Position numbers and translations under genes: made by a program
Shown here: in pieces, positions 30,222 through 38,999 of the stretch
Layout: each line of letters opens with the position of its first letter
Position numbering within the stretch: the first letter of the stretch is position 1
Notes under the pieces: generated by a model
Told to the model about the DNA's origin: nothing
The model's database searches: none
Seen by the model: the letters and a program-made list of their open reading frames with translations, nothing else
Assembly (NCBI GenBank): GCA_001298575.1
Contig: LJCV01000280.1
Location: 1-51,359, forward strand
Origin: Actinobacteria bacterium OK074
Lineage (GTDB): Bacteria; Actinomycetota; Actinomycetes; Streptomycetales; Streptomycetaceae
DNA: 51,359 nt
Direction: 5' to 3'

Positions 30222-31755
30222 GGATGCCCCGGCTTTCAGACCGGGGTGGGGATACCTCCCGCTTGCGGGGAAGAAGGGGATTCCTGCGGAGCAGGGTCGG
30301 GGTGGAGGAATCACCGTCAGGGCGACTCGCCGTCCGCGTCCGCCACGACGGGGCCGCGCCCGACCTCAAGTCGGTGGACGATCTCGGAGTTGAGGGACCG
30401 CCGGGCGGACTTGGCCTCGGCGGTGAGCCACCGATGGAGGTCCACGGGAAGCCTGACGGTGATGGTGCGCAGTTCTTCATTCACACCTGCACTGTACGGG
30501 TAGAGTGGTGGCATGATGACATCAGGCGCGGATCAGGACACCGGGCACACCCGGTACACCTACCGGCTTCGAGTGTCGTCCACCGCCCGCACCGCGCTGG
30601 AGGCGGAGTGGGCGCGGTGCCGGTGGATCTGGAACGAGTGCACGGCCCGTTCGAAGAAAGCACACGCCGAGCAGGAGAAATGCGGCCCGGCCCGACTGGA
30701 CAAGATGCTGACCGCGGCCCGTAAGGCGAACTCGTGGCTGCGCGCGGGCAGTTCGGTACCTCAGCAGCAGACCATCCGTGACTTCGCGAAATCCCGCGCC
30801 AAAGCATTGAAGGACGTCAAAGCCCGGCTTCCGATACGGCAGCGGGCGGGGATGCCGAGGTACAAGAAGAAACGCGCAGCCGACCCGTCGCTGAACTACA
30901 CGCAGCACGGCTTTCGGATCAAGGACGGGCGTCTGCACCTCGCCGGCGGCATCAACGTCCGCGTGGTGTGGTCGCGGGACCTGCCCAGGCCGCCGTCGTC
31001 CGTACGGATCTACCGGGACAGCCTCGGCCACTGGTACGCCTCGTTCGTCGTCACCACCTGTACCGTCCCCCTTGCCGCCACCGGCCGCGACATCGGTGTC
31101 GACTGGGGTGTCAAGGAGACCGCCACCACCACGTCCGACGCGCACGACCTCCCGCACGCGCAGCACGGCAAGAACACCGCGCGGAAATTCACCCGTTACC
31201 AGCGCCAGATGGCCCGCCGCAAGCCGAAGAAGGGCCAGCCGGGCTCGAAGGGCTACCGCGAGGCGAAGCGGCAGACGGCGAAGCTGCACAGGAAGGTCGC
31301 CCGGCAGCGTGAGGACACCGGCCGCAAGTGGGCCAAGAACGTCGTCCTCGACCACGACCGGATCGCGGTCGAGGATTTCAAGCCGAAGTTCCTCGCCAAG
31401 TCCACGATGGCCCGCAAGGCGGCCGACGCCGCGATCGGCGCAACGAAGCGGGCGCTGGTCGAAATGGCCCGCAAACACGGCCGCGAACTGCACCTCGTAC
31501 ACCCCGCGCACACCACGATGGACTGCGCACAGTGCGGAGCGAGAGCCAAGCACGCACTACCTCTTTCAGAACGTACCTACATCTGCACCGCGTGCGGAGC
31601 CGTGTCCCCCAGGGACAAGAACTCCGCCCACGTGATGCTGGTCCGGGCTGGTCTCAACCCGGCTGGTGCCGATCGTGTAAGAACTGACGGACCGCCGGTC
31701 CGCAGCCAACGTGAGCCAGGAATCCCCCTTCCTCCAGGAAGGGGGAGGATTCAAA
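30222..31755 (+). mobile_element. IS200/IS605-type TnpB element (no TnpA)
   Basis: It contains an RHH gene and tnpB. The right end is a classic hairpin: GAATCC (31721-31726), a 10-bp stem (31725-31734 with 31737-31746) and GGATTC (31748-31753), like IS605-family right ends. At the left, CCCCGG-loop CTTTCAGA-CCGGGG (30227-30246) is a similar hairpin in the same orientation; it could be the left end or the right end of an older copy. The exact left boundary is uncertain. Directly right of the element is a GH3 gene missing its N-terminal half. Confidence 0.65.
30317..30514 (-). CDS. Arc-type ribbon-helix-helix protein associated with tnpB
   Basis: A 55-65-aa protein. ATG 30514 gives 65 residues; GTG 30484, which lies 6 bases after a TACAGT -10-like box, would give a leaderless 55-residue form. 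The core NEELRTITVRLPVDLHRWLTAEAKSARRSLNSEIVHRLEVG is a ribbon-helix-helix fold: one beta strand (RTITVRL), then two helices, with SLNSEIVHRL as the usual second helix. It presumably binds DNA as a dimer, plausibly the promoter it shares divergently with tnpB (their starts overlap at 30513-30514). Such small proteins recur beside tnpB in Streptomyces. Confidence 0.82.
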   Translation of the reverse strand: MPPLYPYSAGVNEELRTITVRLPVDLHRWLTAEAKSARRSLNSEIVHRLEVGRGPVVADADGESP

Positions 31756-31817
31756 TCAGATGCCTTCCGGGAGAGCAAGCAAGTGACAAGGGTGACAGGA
31801 CTGTGGTCAAGATGTGA
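30513..31817 (+). CDS. tnpB: TnpB-family RNA-guided endonuclease (IS605 OrfB)
   Basis: A 434-aa protein with an intact RuvC nuclease: Asp197 in GVDWGVK (RuvC-I), Glu287 in AVEDFKPK (RuvC-II) and Asp368 in PRDKNSAH (RuvC-III). A CxxC/CxxC zinc finger (CAQCG and CTACG) sits between II and III. An N-terminal HTH_OrfB region (RCRWIWNECTARSKKAHAEQ) precedes a WED-like part. TnpB cuts DNA guided by an omega RNA made from the element's right end. The natural stop is missing: the frame reads through the right-end hairpin, and roughly the last 20 codons lie beyond the element. No tnpA is present, so it cannot move on its own. Confidence 0.93.
   Translation: MMTSGADQDTGHTRYTYRLRVSSTARTALEAEWARCRWIWNECTARSKKAHAEQEKCGPARLDKMLTAARKANSWLRAGSSVPQQQTIRDFAKSRAKALKDVKARLPIRQRAGMPRYKKKRAADPSLNYTQHGFRIKDGRLHLAGGINVRVVWSRDLPRPPSSVRIYRDSLGHWYASFVVTTCTVPLAATGRDIGVDWGVKETATTTSDAHDLPHAQHGKNTARKFTRYQRQMARRKPKKGQPGSKGYREAKRQTAKLHRKVARQREDTGRKWAKNVVLDHDRIAVEDFKPKFLAKSTMARKAADAAIGATKRALVEMARKHGRELHLVHPAHTTMDCAQCGARAKHALPLSERTYICTACGAVSPRDKNSAHVMLVRAGLNPAGADRVRTDGPPVRSQREPGIPLPPGRGRIQIRCLPGEQASDKGDRTVVKM
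31600..31775 (+). ncRNA. Probable omega RNA (right-end RNA) with guide in flanking DNA
   Basis: By analogy with IS605-family TnpB, the 3' part of tnpB plus the right-end hairpin (31721-31753) forms the scaffold, and about 16-20 bases immediately after the end (from about 31756, starting ATCAGATGCC) act as guide. No processing signals are visible; the coordinates are approximate. Confidence 0.45.
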
Positions 31818-31944
31818 CTGAGTCTAAAAGACAACGCCGCGAGAGCATGCGGAGTCAAGCGGTGCTGGTTAACGGGATCGCAACAGGACCACCTGGATCG
31901 CCGCGGGCCGCTGAGCCTCATGTGGCAGGTGTTTCGAGGACCGC

Positions 31945-33276
31945 ATGGTCGGCCCGCTGGACGCGCTGAAGCGGACGTCGGGCGCGGACGTCTCCTTCGC
32001 CGTCGGCGTCGACCTCACCGGCACCGCCGTACCCGCGTCGGCGCTGACCCCGGCAGCCGGCACGACCGATGCGAACATCGACCGCACGGGGGCGGGCGCC
32101 CTTGCGGTCGGCGCGAGTTACACCTGGAGCGGGACGCTCACCGCGCCCACGACCGGCGAGTACGCGCTGAGCGTGCAGGGCTGGGGCGCCGCCGTCACGC
32201 TCACCCTCGACGGCACCCAACTCGCCACCGCCGCCGCCTCGCGGGACAACTTCGCGCGCAAGTGGGGCAGCATCGTGCCCACCACCGACGGCCTCGACAA
32301 CGGCATCGCGACCGCCCAACTCACCGCGGGACAGCGGTACTCGGTCACCGTCACCGCGACCGGCTGGGCCGACACGGTCGCCGGGCGGGGGCCGGTGCGG
32401 GTGCGGTTCGCGTGGGTCACGCCGGAGCAGCGGGCCGCGCACATCGCCGCCGCGGCCCGGCTGGCCCAACAGGTGCACACGCCGGTCGTGTTCGCCTTCA
32501 ACGGCTCCGGCGGCACCGTCGGCGGCAGCGGCGACCGCACCACGCTCGCCCTGCCGCTGCACCAGGACGAGCTGATCGAGGCGGTCGCGGCGGCCAACCC
32601 GCGCACGGTGGTCGTCCTCAACGTCGGCGACCCGGTGACGATGCCGTGGCGCGAGCGCGTCGGCACCATCCTGCTCGCCGGGTACGTCGGCCAGGAGGGC
32701 GGCTGGTCCACCGCCGATCTGCTGCTCGGCCGCGCCAACCCGGGCGGCAAGCTGACGATGACGTATCCGAAGCGGGACACCGACCACCCCGTCCTCGACC
32801 CGGCGCACCCCGAGCGCTACTACGGCGTCGACGGCACGGTGACGTACAGCGAGGGCGTCTTCACCGGCTACCGCTTCTTCGACAAGCACGGCGTCGAGCC
32901 GCTCTTCCCGTTCGGACACGGCCTGTCCTACACGGAGTTCGGCTACGCGCGGCTCTCGGTGGGGCGGCACGGGCGGGGCCTGACGGTGTCGTTCACCGTC
33001 ACCAACCGGGGGCGGCGGCGCGGGGCGGAGGTGGCGCAGGTGTACGCCGGGGCACCCCAGGGCGCGCCGGTCGAGCTGCCGGTGCGGGCCCTTGTCGCCT
33101 TCCGGCGCGTGGAGTTGGGGCCGGGCGAGTCCCGCCGGGTGAGCGTGCGCGTCGACGAGCGGCAGCTGTCGTACTGGGACACCGCGACCGGGGCGTGGGT
33201 GCTGCCGCGGGGGCGGCGGGGGGTGTACGTCGGGTCCTCGTCACGGGACATCCGGCTGAACGGGCGTGCCGGGTAA
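31945..33276 (+). pseudogene. Truncated GH3 beta-glucosidase (C-terminal half only)
   Basis: A 443-codon frame beginning MVGPLDALKRTSGADVSF, which corresponds to the middle of a family-3 glycoside hydrolase, where PLDGL-type sequence starts the PA14-containing part of the C-terminal domain. An inserted PA14-like domain (about 10-150), the end of the alpha/beta sandwich (VVFAFNGSGG, AVAAANPRTVVVLNVGDPV, PGGKLTMTYP, YFGHGLSY-like FPFGHGLSYTEF) and the Fn3-like domain (about 340-440) are intact. The N-terminal TIM barrel with the catalytic Asp is absent, and an in-frame stop lies at 31912. The missing half ends near the TnpB element, suggesting deletion on insertion. Intact descendants would degrade beta-glucosides. 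Confidence 0.85.
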
Positions 33277-33488
33277 GGGCTTTGCCGTCAGCACCCGTGG
33301 CGGATATGCCGGACAGCGACAGTTGCCCAGGTGGCGGGTGTGCCGGGGAGCGGTTGTCGCCGATGTGGCGGGTGGCGGGTGGCGGGTTTGTGCCACTCGG
33401 CTCATCCAGATCAACTGAAGTCTCAACAAAATCGGTCCCTTGGGCAAAGCTGTGTGATCTTCGAGTACCTCAGCACAAGGGACTTCGC
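33277..33488 (+). promoter_or_regulatory. Upstream region of the subtilase gene
   Basis: A 212-base gap containing GGCGGGT three times in tandem (about 33369-33390) and an A/T-rich section (33405-33460) likely to contain the promoter. AAGGG at 33478-33482 is the Shine-Dalgarno for ATG 33489. No gene is seen. Confidence 0.4.
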
Positions 33489-36400
33489 ATGCCCCCCACC
33501 CCCCACACCTCGCCCGACCCTGCCCGGATACCGGGCGTGACCCGCCTCGCGCGGGGCACGGCCGTCGCGGGTCTGGCCGTCGCGCTCGCGGCGGTCGGCC
33601 CGGTTCCCCTCGCCCTCGCGGCGGACTCGGCCACCGCCCCCGTCCCCGTGTCCACCCCCAAGTCCGCCCACGACAAGCTCGGTTCGGCCGACGCGGCGCT
33701 GCTGGCCCGGGCCAAGGCGACCGGTGCCAAGAACGTCACGATGATGATCGCCACCGCCCCCGGGCAGACCGGCCGGGTCAGCGAGGAGCTGAACGCGGTC
33801 AAGGGCGGTTCCGTGGGCCGGACTTACGACAAGCTCGGCTACGTCCGCGCCACCGTGCCCACGGGCCGCGCCGACTCGGCAATCGCCGCCGCCGCGAAAC
33901 TGTCCTCCGTGAAGGCCATCGACCTGCGGCGCCAGGTCAGGCTGGACGACACCGAGCCCGCCCCGGCCGCGCCCGGCACCGAGGTCGTCGACAAGTCCAA
34001 CGGCCTTTCCACGCGCACGAGTTCGGACACCTACCCGGGGCCGGGACCCGACACCCCGGCCGCCAACCCGTACAACCCGACCGCCGAGACCGGCGCCGTC
34101 GACTTCGTGAAGCGGCACCCGGAGGCGGACGGGCGGGGGGTCACCATCGGCATCCTCGACACCGGCGTGGACCTGGCGAGCCCCGCGCTGCAGAAGACCA
34201 GCACCGGCGCGCGCAAGATCGTCGACTGGGTGACGTCGACCGACCCGATCGTCGACGGCGACGCCACCTGGCGGCCGATGACGACGACGGTGTCCGGGCC
34301 GAACTTCACCTACGACGGCCAGAGTTGGCAGGCGCCGGCGGGCTCGTACGGGATCAGTACGTTCCACGAGTCGGCGACCGTCGGGACCGGTGCGGACGGC
34401 GCGAACGGTGACGTGAACCGGGACGGCGACACCACCGACTCCTGGGGTGTCCTCTACGACGCGGCGGCCGGCACGGTCACCGTCGACCTCGACAACGATC
34501 ACGACTTCACCGACGACACCCCGATGAAGCCGTACAAGGACGGTTACCAGATCGGGTACTTCGGCACCGACGACCCGAAGACCGCGATCTCGGAACGGCA
34601 GCCGTTCGTCGTGCAGATCCGCAAGGACGTGCCGATGGACCCCTACGGCGGCGACTGGGTCGGCAAGAAGGCCGACTTCGTCAACATCGGCATCGTCGGC
34701 GTCGACCACGGCACGCACGTCGCCGGAATCGCCGCGGGCAACGGCCTGTTCGGCGGCAGCGCGAACGGCGAGGCGCCCGGCGCGCAGATCGTCTCCTCCC
34801 GCGCCTGTATCTTCGGCCCGAGCTGCACCAACGTGGCGCTCACCGAAGGCATGATCGACCTCGTCGTCAACCGCGGCGTCGACATCGTCAACATGTCCAT
34901 CGGCGGCCTGTTCGCGCTCAACGACGGCCAGGACGCGACGTCCGTGCTGTACACGCGCCTGATCGACACCTACGGCGTCCAGTTGGTGATCTCCGCGGGC
35001 AACGACGGCCCCGGCGCCAACACCATCGCCTTCCCCGGCCTCGCCGACAAGGCCGTCTCGGTCGCCGCGGGCGTCTCCAAGGAGACCTGGGCCGCCAACT
35101 ACGGTTCCGGCGTGGCGAAGAAGTACGGCCTGTTCCCCTTCTCCTCGCGCGGCCCGCGCGAGGACGGCGGCTTCACCCCGACCCTCACCGCGCCGGGCTC
35201 CGCGGTCAGCACCATCCCGACGTGGCTGAAGTCCGACGGCTACTACGACAAGGAGACGGGCTGGTCGGCGCCGCCCGGCTACGCCATGCTCAACGGCACC
35301 TCGATGGCGGCCCCGCAGGCCACGGGTGCCGGCGCGCTGCTGCTGTCCGCCGCGAAGGAGCGGGGCATCGCCCTCAAGCCCGCCCAGCTGCGCACGGCGC
35401 TGACCTCAACGGCCCGGCACATCAAGGGAGTTCAGGCATACGAGGAGGGCGCGGGCCGGATCGACGTGCCCGCCGCGTGGCAGGCGGCCGAGGCCGGTGC
35501 GACCGCGCACGACTGCACCGTGGACGCGCCCGTGGACACCGTGCTCGCCGGGCAGTTGACGACCCCGGGCCACGGCACGGGCCTCTACGACCGCGAAGGC
35601 GCCCCGGCGGCCGGGCAGTCGAAGACCTACGACGTCACGGTCACCCGCACCTCCGGCCCCGACGGGCCCGTCCCGCACACCCTGCGGCTGGTGAACAACA
35701 AGGCCCGCACCTTCTCCGTCGAGGGCCCGACCACGGTCGACCTGCCGCTGAACCAGCCGGTGACCGTCAAGGTGAAGGCGGCGCCGAGGAGTCCGGGCAT
35801 CAAGAGCGCCCGGCTGGAGATCGACGACCCGGCCACCGTCGGCGTGGACCAGCAGGTCCTGACGACCGTCGTGGCGTCCGCACCGCTCAAGTACGCCTCC
35901 ACCGTGTCGGGTTCGGTGCAGCGCAACAGCGCCCGGTCGTACTTCGTGACCGTGCCCGCGGGCGCGACGGCGTTGCAGGTCGCGATCGGCGGCCTCGGGA
36001 AGGGCAGTGTCACCGGGCTCAGCGTGACCGATCCGTTCGGCACGCTCGCCAAGGACACCAACGCCACGGTGGGCGTGGGCGGTTACGCGGATCCGCAGCC
36101 CGGCGTGTGGGAGATCGACGCGCAGTCGCTGCCCGGCTCCGAACTGCTCGACAACCCCTACACCATCGAGACGACCGTGCTCGGCGCGGCCTTCACCCCG
36201 GAGCCGGTGACGGTGTCCGAGGTCAAGTCCGGTACGGCGACCGGGGTTTCGTGGACGGCGACCAACAACTACGCCCCGGTGGAAGGGACGTTGCAGGGCG
36301 GCCCGCTCGGCTCCTCCCTGACCGCGCGGCCGAGCGTCGCCGAGGGTGCCACGAAGACCACCACGGTCGACGTACCCGCGGACACCACGTCGTTCACCGT

Positions 36401-36812
36401 CGCCATCGGCGGAGTCGACGACCCGAAGACCGACCTCGACCTGACGGTCTACGACGCCGACGGCACCGCGGTCGGCGTGAGTGCGAACGGCGGCTCCGAC
36501 GAGTCCGTCACCCTCACGGAACCGGCCGCAGGCACGTACACCGTCGAGGTGTACGGCTACGACGTGCCCGCGGGCGGCGAGGCCGCGTACGACTACCGCG
36601 ACACCTACTTCTCCGACACCCTCGGCTCGGTCACGTCCGACGGCTCGGCGGTACGGCTCGGCACCGGCGACACGGCGACCGTGACCGCGGACGTCACCGC
36701 CGCCTCGGCCGCGCCTCCGGGCCGCGACCTGTTCGGCGAGGTACGCCTGTTGAGCGGGCGGGGGACGGTCGCGGGGACCGGCACGGTGACGATCGGGAAG
36801 GTCACGCCGTAG
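33489..36812 (+). CDS. Large secreted S8 (subtilisin-family) serine protease with PPC-like C-terminal domains
   Basis: A 1107-aa precursor. ATG 33489 is preceded by AAGGG at 6 bases. A signal peptide (RLARGTAVAGLAVALAAVGPVPLALA) and a propeptide-like domain to about 190 come first. The catalytic triad is complete: Asp224 in GILDTGVD, His410 in HGTHVAG and Ser605 in GTSMAAPQ. Between Asp and His is an insertion of about 170 residues including Asp-rich, calcium-site-like segments (NGDVNRDGDTTDSW, DLDNDHDFTDD), as in tripeptidyl-peptidase-II-like subtilases. Behind the catalytic domain are beta-sandwich regions with a PPC-type domain (TSFTVAIGGVDDPKTDLDLTVYDAD). It is secreted, presumably for extracellular protein degradation. 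A terminator follows. Confidence 0.94.
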   Translation: MPPTPHTSPDPARIPGVTRLARGTAVAGLAVALAAVGPVPLALAADSATAPVPVSTPKSAHDKLGSADAALLARAKATGAKNVTMMIATAPGQTGRVSEELNAVKGGSVGRTYDKLGYVRATVPTGRADSAIAAAAKLSSVKAIDLRRQVRLDDTEPAPAAPGTEVVDKSNGLSTRTSSDTYPGPGPDTPAANPYNPTAETGAVDFVKRHPEADGRGVTIGILDTGVDLASPALQKTSTGARKIVDWVTSTDPIVDGDATWRPMTTTVSGPNFTYDGQSWQAPAGSYGISTFHESATVGTGADGANGDVNRDGDTTDSWGVLYDAAAGTVTVDLDNDHDFTDDTPMKPYKDGYQIGYFGTDDPKTAISERQPFVVQIRKDVPMDPYGGDWVGKKADFVNIGIVGVDHGTHVAGIAAGNGLFGGSANGEAPGAQIVSSRACIFGPSCTNVALTEGMIDLVVNRGVDIVNMSIGGLFALNDGQDATSVLYTRLIDTYGVQLVISAGNDGPGANTIAFPGLADKAVSVAAGVSKETWAANYGSGVAKKYGLFPFSSRGPREDGGFTPTLTAPGSAVSTIPTWLKSDGYYDKETGWSAPPGYAMLNGTSMAAPQATGAGALLLSAAKERGIALKPAQLRTALTSTARHIKGVQAYEEGAGRIDVPAAWQAAEAGATAHDCTVDAPVDTVLAGQLTTPGHGTGLYDREGAPAAGQSKTYDVTVTRTSGPDGPVPHTLRLVNNKARTFSVEGPTTVDLPLNQPVTVKVKAAPRSPGIKSARLEIDDPATVGVDQQVLTTVVASAPLKYASTVSGSVQRNSARSYFVTVPAGATALQVAIGGLGKGSVTGLSVTDPFGTLAKDTNATVGVGGYADPQPGVWEIDAQSLPGSELLDNPYTIETTVLGAAFTPEPVTVSEVKSGTATGVSWTATNNYAPVEGTLQGGPLGSSLTARPSVAEGATKTTTVDVPADTTSFTVAIGGVDDPKTDLDLTVYDADGTAVGVSANGGSDESVTLTEPAAGTYTVEVYGYDVPAGGEAAYDYRDTYFSDTLGSVTSDGSAVRLGTGDTATVTADVTAASAAPPGRDLFGEVRLLSGRGTVAGTGTVTIGKVTP

Positions 36813-36832
36813 CCGTACGGCGACAGTTGGGA

Positions 36833-36862
36833 GGGGCGGGTGCCGAACTCGGCGTCCGCCCC
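36833..36862. terminator. Terminator between convergent subtilase and ATP-grasp genes
   Basis: GGGGCGG (36833-36839) pairs with CCGCCCC (36856-36862) and the inner GCCG/CGGC extends the stem. It sits in the 84-base gap between convergent stops and would act in both directions. Confidence 0.7.
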
Positions 36863-36896
36863 TTCGTGTTGACGGTTGGGGGCGCGGGGGTCCTGT

Positions 36897-37955
36897 TCAG
36901 CGGGGCGCGGGCCGGCGTCGTATCCGCGCCGTCGTGTGTTCGGCGACGCGGTCGAGGCGGGTGGCGCCGGCGGCGGGGTCGGCGGCGGTGGTCACCCAGT
37001 GGGCGAGCCGGTCGCCGGGGCCGCTGTCCGGCGGGCCCTGGACGGTACGGCCCTGCTCGGCCGTCCACGCGAAACGGTCCAGCCAGGGGGCGCACGCCAG
37101 CTCCGTCGGCGGCACCCGGCGCACCAACTCCCCCGAGGCGGACGGGTAGAGGAACCGGACGGCGGCGACGCGCTTGCGCGTGGAGGTCAGGTCCGGCACG
37201 GCGCCGGCGGCCAGGTCGGCGGCCACCCGCGGCAGGCTGACGCCGGTGGCGCGGTCCACCAGCAGCGGTACGAGGCCGGGGGCGAGGTGGGCGCCGACGC
37301 GCAGGACGCGCGGGCCGCGGGCGGTGAGCCGGACGTCCAGGTGCACGGGGCCCAGGGTGAGCCCGAGCGCGGTCGCCGCCGTGCCGACCAGGTGGTGCAG
37401 GGCGTCGTCGTGCAGAGCCTCGTCGTGCGCGTCGACGCTGTGGCCCAGCGGGGCACTTGACGAGGAAGAAGAGGAGGCGGGGGCTTGGGTGGTGCGGGTG
37501 ACCGCGATGGTCCGTACGTCACCGGGGGCCACGACCACCGCCTCGACGCCGATGTCGACACCGTCGGCAGCCTCGGAGGTCTCTTCGGCCGCACCGGCGG
37601 TGCCGACGGGTAATGACGGCACGTCATGAGCGCGCAGAACGCGGAGTGTTGCCGCCGCGTCCTCGCACGTGGCCACCGCCTGCGGGGAGTTACCGGGAAG
37701 GCCCAGCCGCCGGGCCAACTCGGCGACCGGCAGGGCCTGTTCGGCGCGATAGGTGACCACGCCGTCGACAGACCCGCCGCCCGGGACCTCCGCCGTGCCG
37801 TACGGCCGCGCCCACTCCGGCACCGCCGGGTCGGCCAGGACCAGGCGGTACCCCGCGGCGATGCTCAGCAACGCGTGGGCGTTCAGGGCTCTTTCGCCCG
37901 TGCCGAGGAGCAGGACCGGGCGGTGCGGCAAGCTCGGGCGCGGGCGCGTGTGCAC
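36897..37955 (-). CDS. Degenerate ATP-grasp protein (carboxylate-amine ligase-like)
   Basis: GTG 37955 is chosen because GGAGG lies 5 bases upstream; longer in-frame starts at 38033 or 38099 have no good SD, and 38099 falls inside a hairpin. The 352-aa product begins with a pre-ATP-grasp Rossmann segment (VLLLGTGERALNAHALLSIAAGYRLVLADP) and has, near the C-terminus, the ATP-grasp strand pair LGLTLGPVHLDVRLTARGPRVLRVGAHLAPGLVPLL. In active enzymes this reads E-V-N-A-R; here it is R-V-G-A-H, so the metal-binding Glu and Asn are lost. A Ser-rich loop fills the middle. It is probably a non-catalytic homologue or an evolving binding protein. Pathway unknown. Confidence 0.65.
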   Translation of the reverse strand: MHTRPRPSLPHRPVLLLGTGERALNAHALLSIAAGYRLVLADPAVPEWARPYGTAEVPGGGSVDGVVTYRAEQALPVAELARRLGLPGNSPQAVATCEDAAATLRVLRAHDVPSLPVGTAGAAEETSEAADGVDIGVEAVVVAPGDVRTIAVTRTTQAPASSSSSSSAPLGHSVDAHDEALHDDALHHLVGTAATALGLTLGPVHLDVRLTARGPRVLRVGAHLAPGLVPLLVDRATGVSLPRVAADLAAGAVPDLTSTRKRVAAVRFLYPSASGELVRRVPPTELACAPWLDRFAWTAEQGRTVQGPPDSGPGDRLAHWVTTAADPAAGATRLDRVAEHTTARIRRRPAPR

Positions 37956-38064
37956 GGGGCCTCCGGACGGAGCGGCGTAGGGCTGTGGCACAGGGGCGTG
38001 GTGCTGAGCTGCGGTTCGGCCGAGCGGGCGCATGGCTGTGCGGTGCCGACGTGACCGTGGGTTC

Positions 38065-38145
38065 CCGGTGGCACCGCCCGTCCGGCCCGAGCCATGCACT
38101 CCCCTGTTGGTGCACGGAACCGGGCCGGACGGGTGGTGCCACCGG
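38065..38145. repeat. Large stem-loop upstream of the ATP-grasp gene
   Basis: Left arm 38065-38089 and right arm 38121-38145 are complementary over 25 bp with one mismatch, around a 31-base loop that itself contains TGCAC/GTGCA. A TTGACA -35 (38249-38254, minus strand) followed at 18 bases by CAGGAT (38225-38230) would start transcription near 38217, placing the hairpin in the 5' UTR of the gene at 36897. Another small hairpin, CTGCC-6-GGCAG, lies at 38261-38276. Confidence 0.7.
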
Positions 38146-38373
38146 CGTCCGGACGCCCACGGCAGGCCCGGACCGTCACGTGGCGCAGCACGCGACAGAG
38201 CGAAGACCTTTGCGCCGTGTGGTGATCCTGGTACTCCAAGCCACCGAGTGTCAACAATAACTGCCTACTTGGGCAGGTGACCTTGTCATCACGGCCGCAG
38301 CGCTCTGGTCGCGGCCGGAGCGAGCCGTTACCCTCGCCTCACAGCATCAGCGGCCGATCAGGGAGACGCCTCG

Positions 38374-38988
38374 GTGACAGATGCGTACGGCGCCCTCGCC
38401 GAAACCCTCGGCCGCATGGCCGAAGTGACGGACCGTCATGTCCCGTCACTGCCGGGCGAGTTGAACCAGGAGGAGCTGGCGTACCGGACGGGCGTGCCCG
38501 CCGACGCCGTGGCCGTCCTGCTCGCGGGCGGCCGGGTGCCCGACGAACCCGACCTGGCCACCCGGGTACGGCAGCGGCTGGAGTTCCTCCGCCAGACGCG
38601 CCGCCGCCCGGACGGACGGCGGTACGCGCTCAAGGAGTTGGCGGACATCGCGGGCACCAGCCGCCAGTGGCTGAGCGCCTGGCGCACCACCGGCATGCCG
38701 GGCATGGAGCACGCCGACCGGCTCCGGCGCCACTTCGGGCTGTCCGCCGGGTTCTTCACCGCGACCGCGCCCGAGGCCCTCAACTCCGCGCTCCAGCAGG
38801 TCCTGCACGACCTGGAGAGCCGGCCGCCGCGCCCGGACGGCCCGGATACCACCGCGCTGGAGGAACGCCTCCGTGACGCCGGGGTCCTGCAACTGGCACA
38901 ACGTGCCGCCGAGATGGACCCGAACCAGCGCGAAACCCTGCTGGAATTCGCCGAGTTCATCCTGAAAAAAGACCGAATGCGCGACTGA
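38374..38988 (+). CDS. XRE-type transcriptional regulator paired with an ImmA/IrrE-like protein
   Basis: A 204-aa protein. GTG 38374 is preceded by GGGAG at about 8 bases. Residues 30-60 (NQEELAYRTGVPADAVAVLLAGGRVPD) and 85-115 (LKELADIAGTSRQWLSAWRTTGMPGMEHADRLRRHFGLS) look like helix-turn-helix units, the second being the stronger. The C-terminal 60 residues are helical (ALQQVLHDLESR; RDAGVLQLAQRAAEMDPNQRETLLEFAEFI). It is followed by a gene for an HExxH metallopeptidase and two membrane proteins, so it may be a repressor cleaved by that peptidase, as in ImmA/ImmR systems (inference). Confidence 0.85.
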   Translation: MTDAYGALAETLGRMAEVTDRHVPSLPGELNQEELAYRTGVPADAVAVLLAGGRVPDEPDLATRVRQRLEFLRQTRRRPDGRRYALKELADIAGTSRQWLSAWRTTGMPGMEHADRLRRHFGLSAGFFTATAPEALNSALQQVLHDLESRPPRPDGPDTTALEERLRDAGVLQLAQRAAEMDPNQRETLLEFAEFILKKDRMRD

Positions 38989-38999
38989 CCCCCCGGCCA

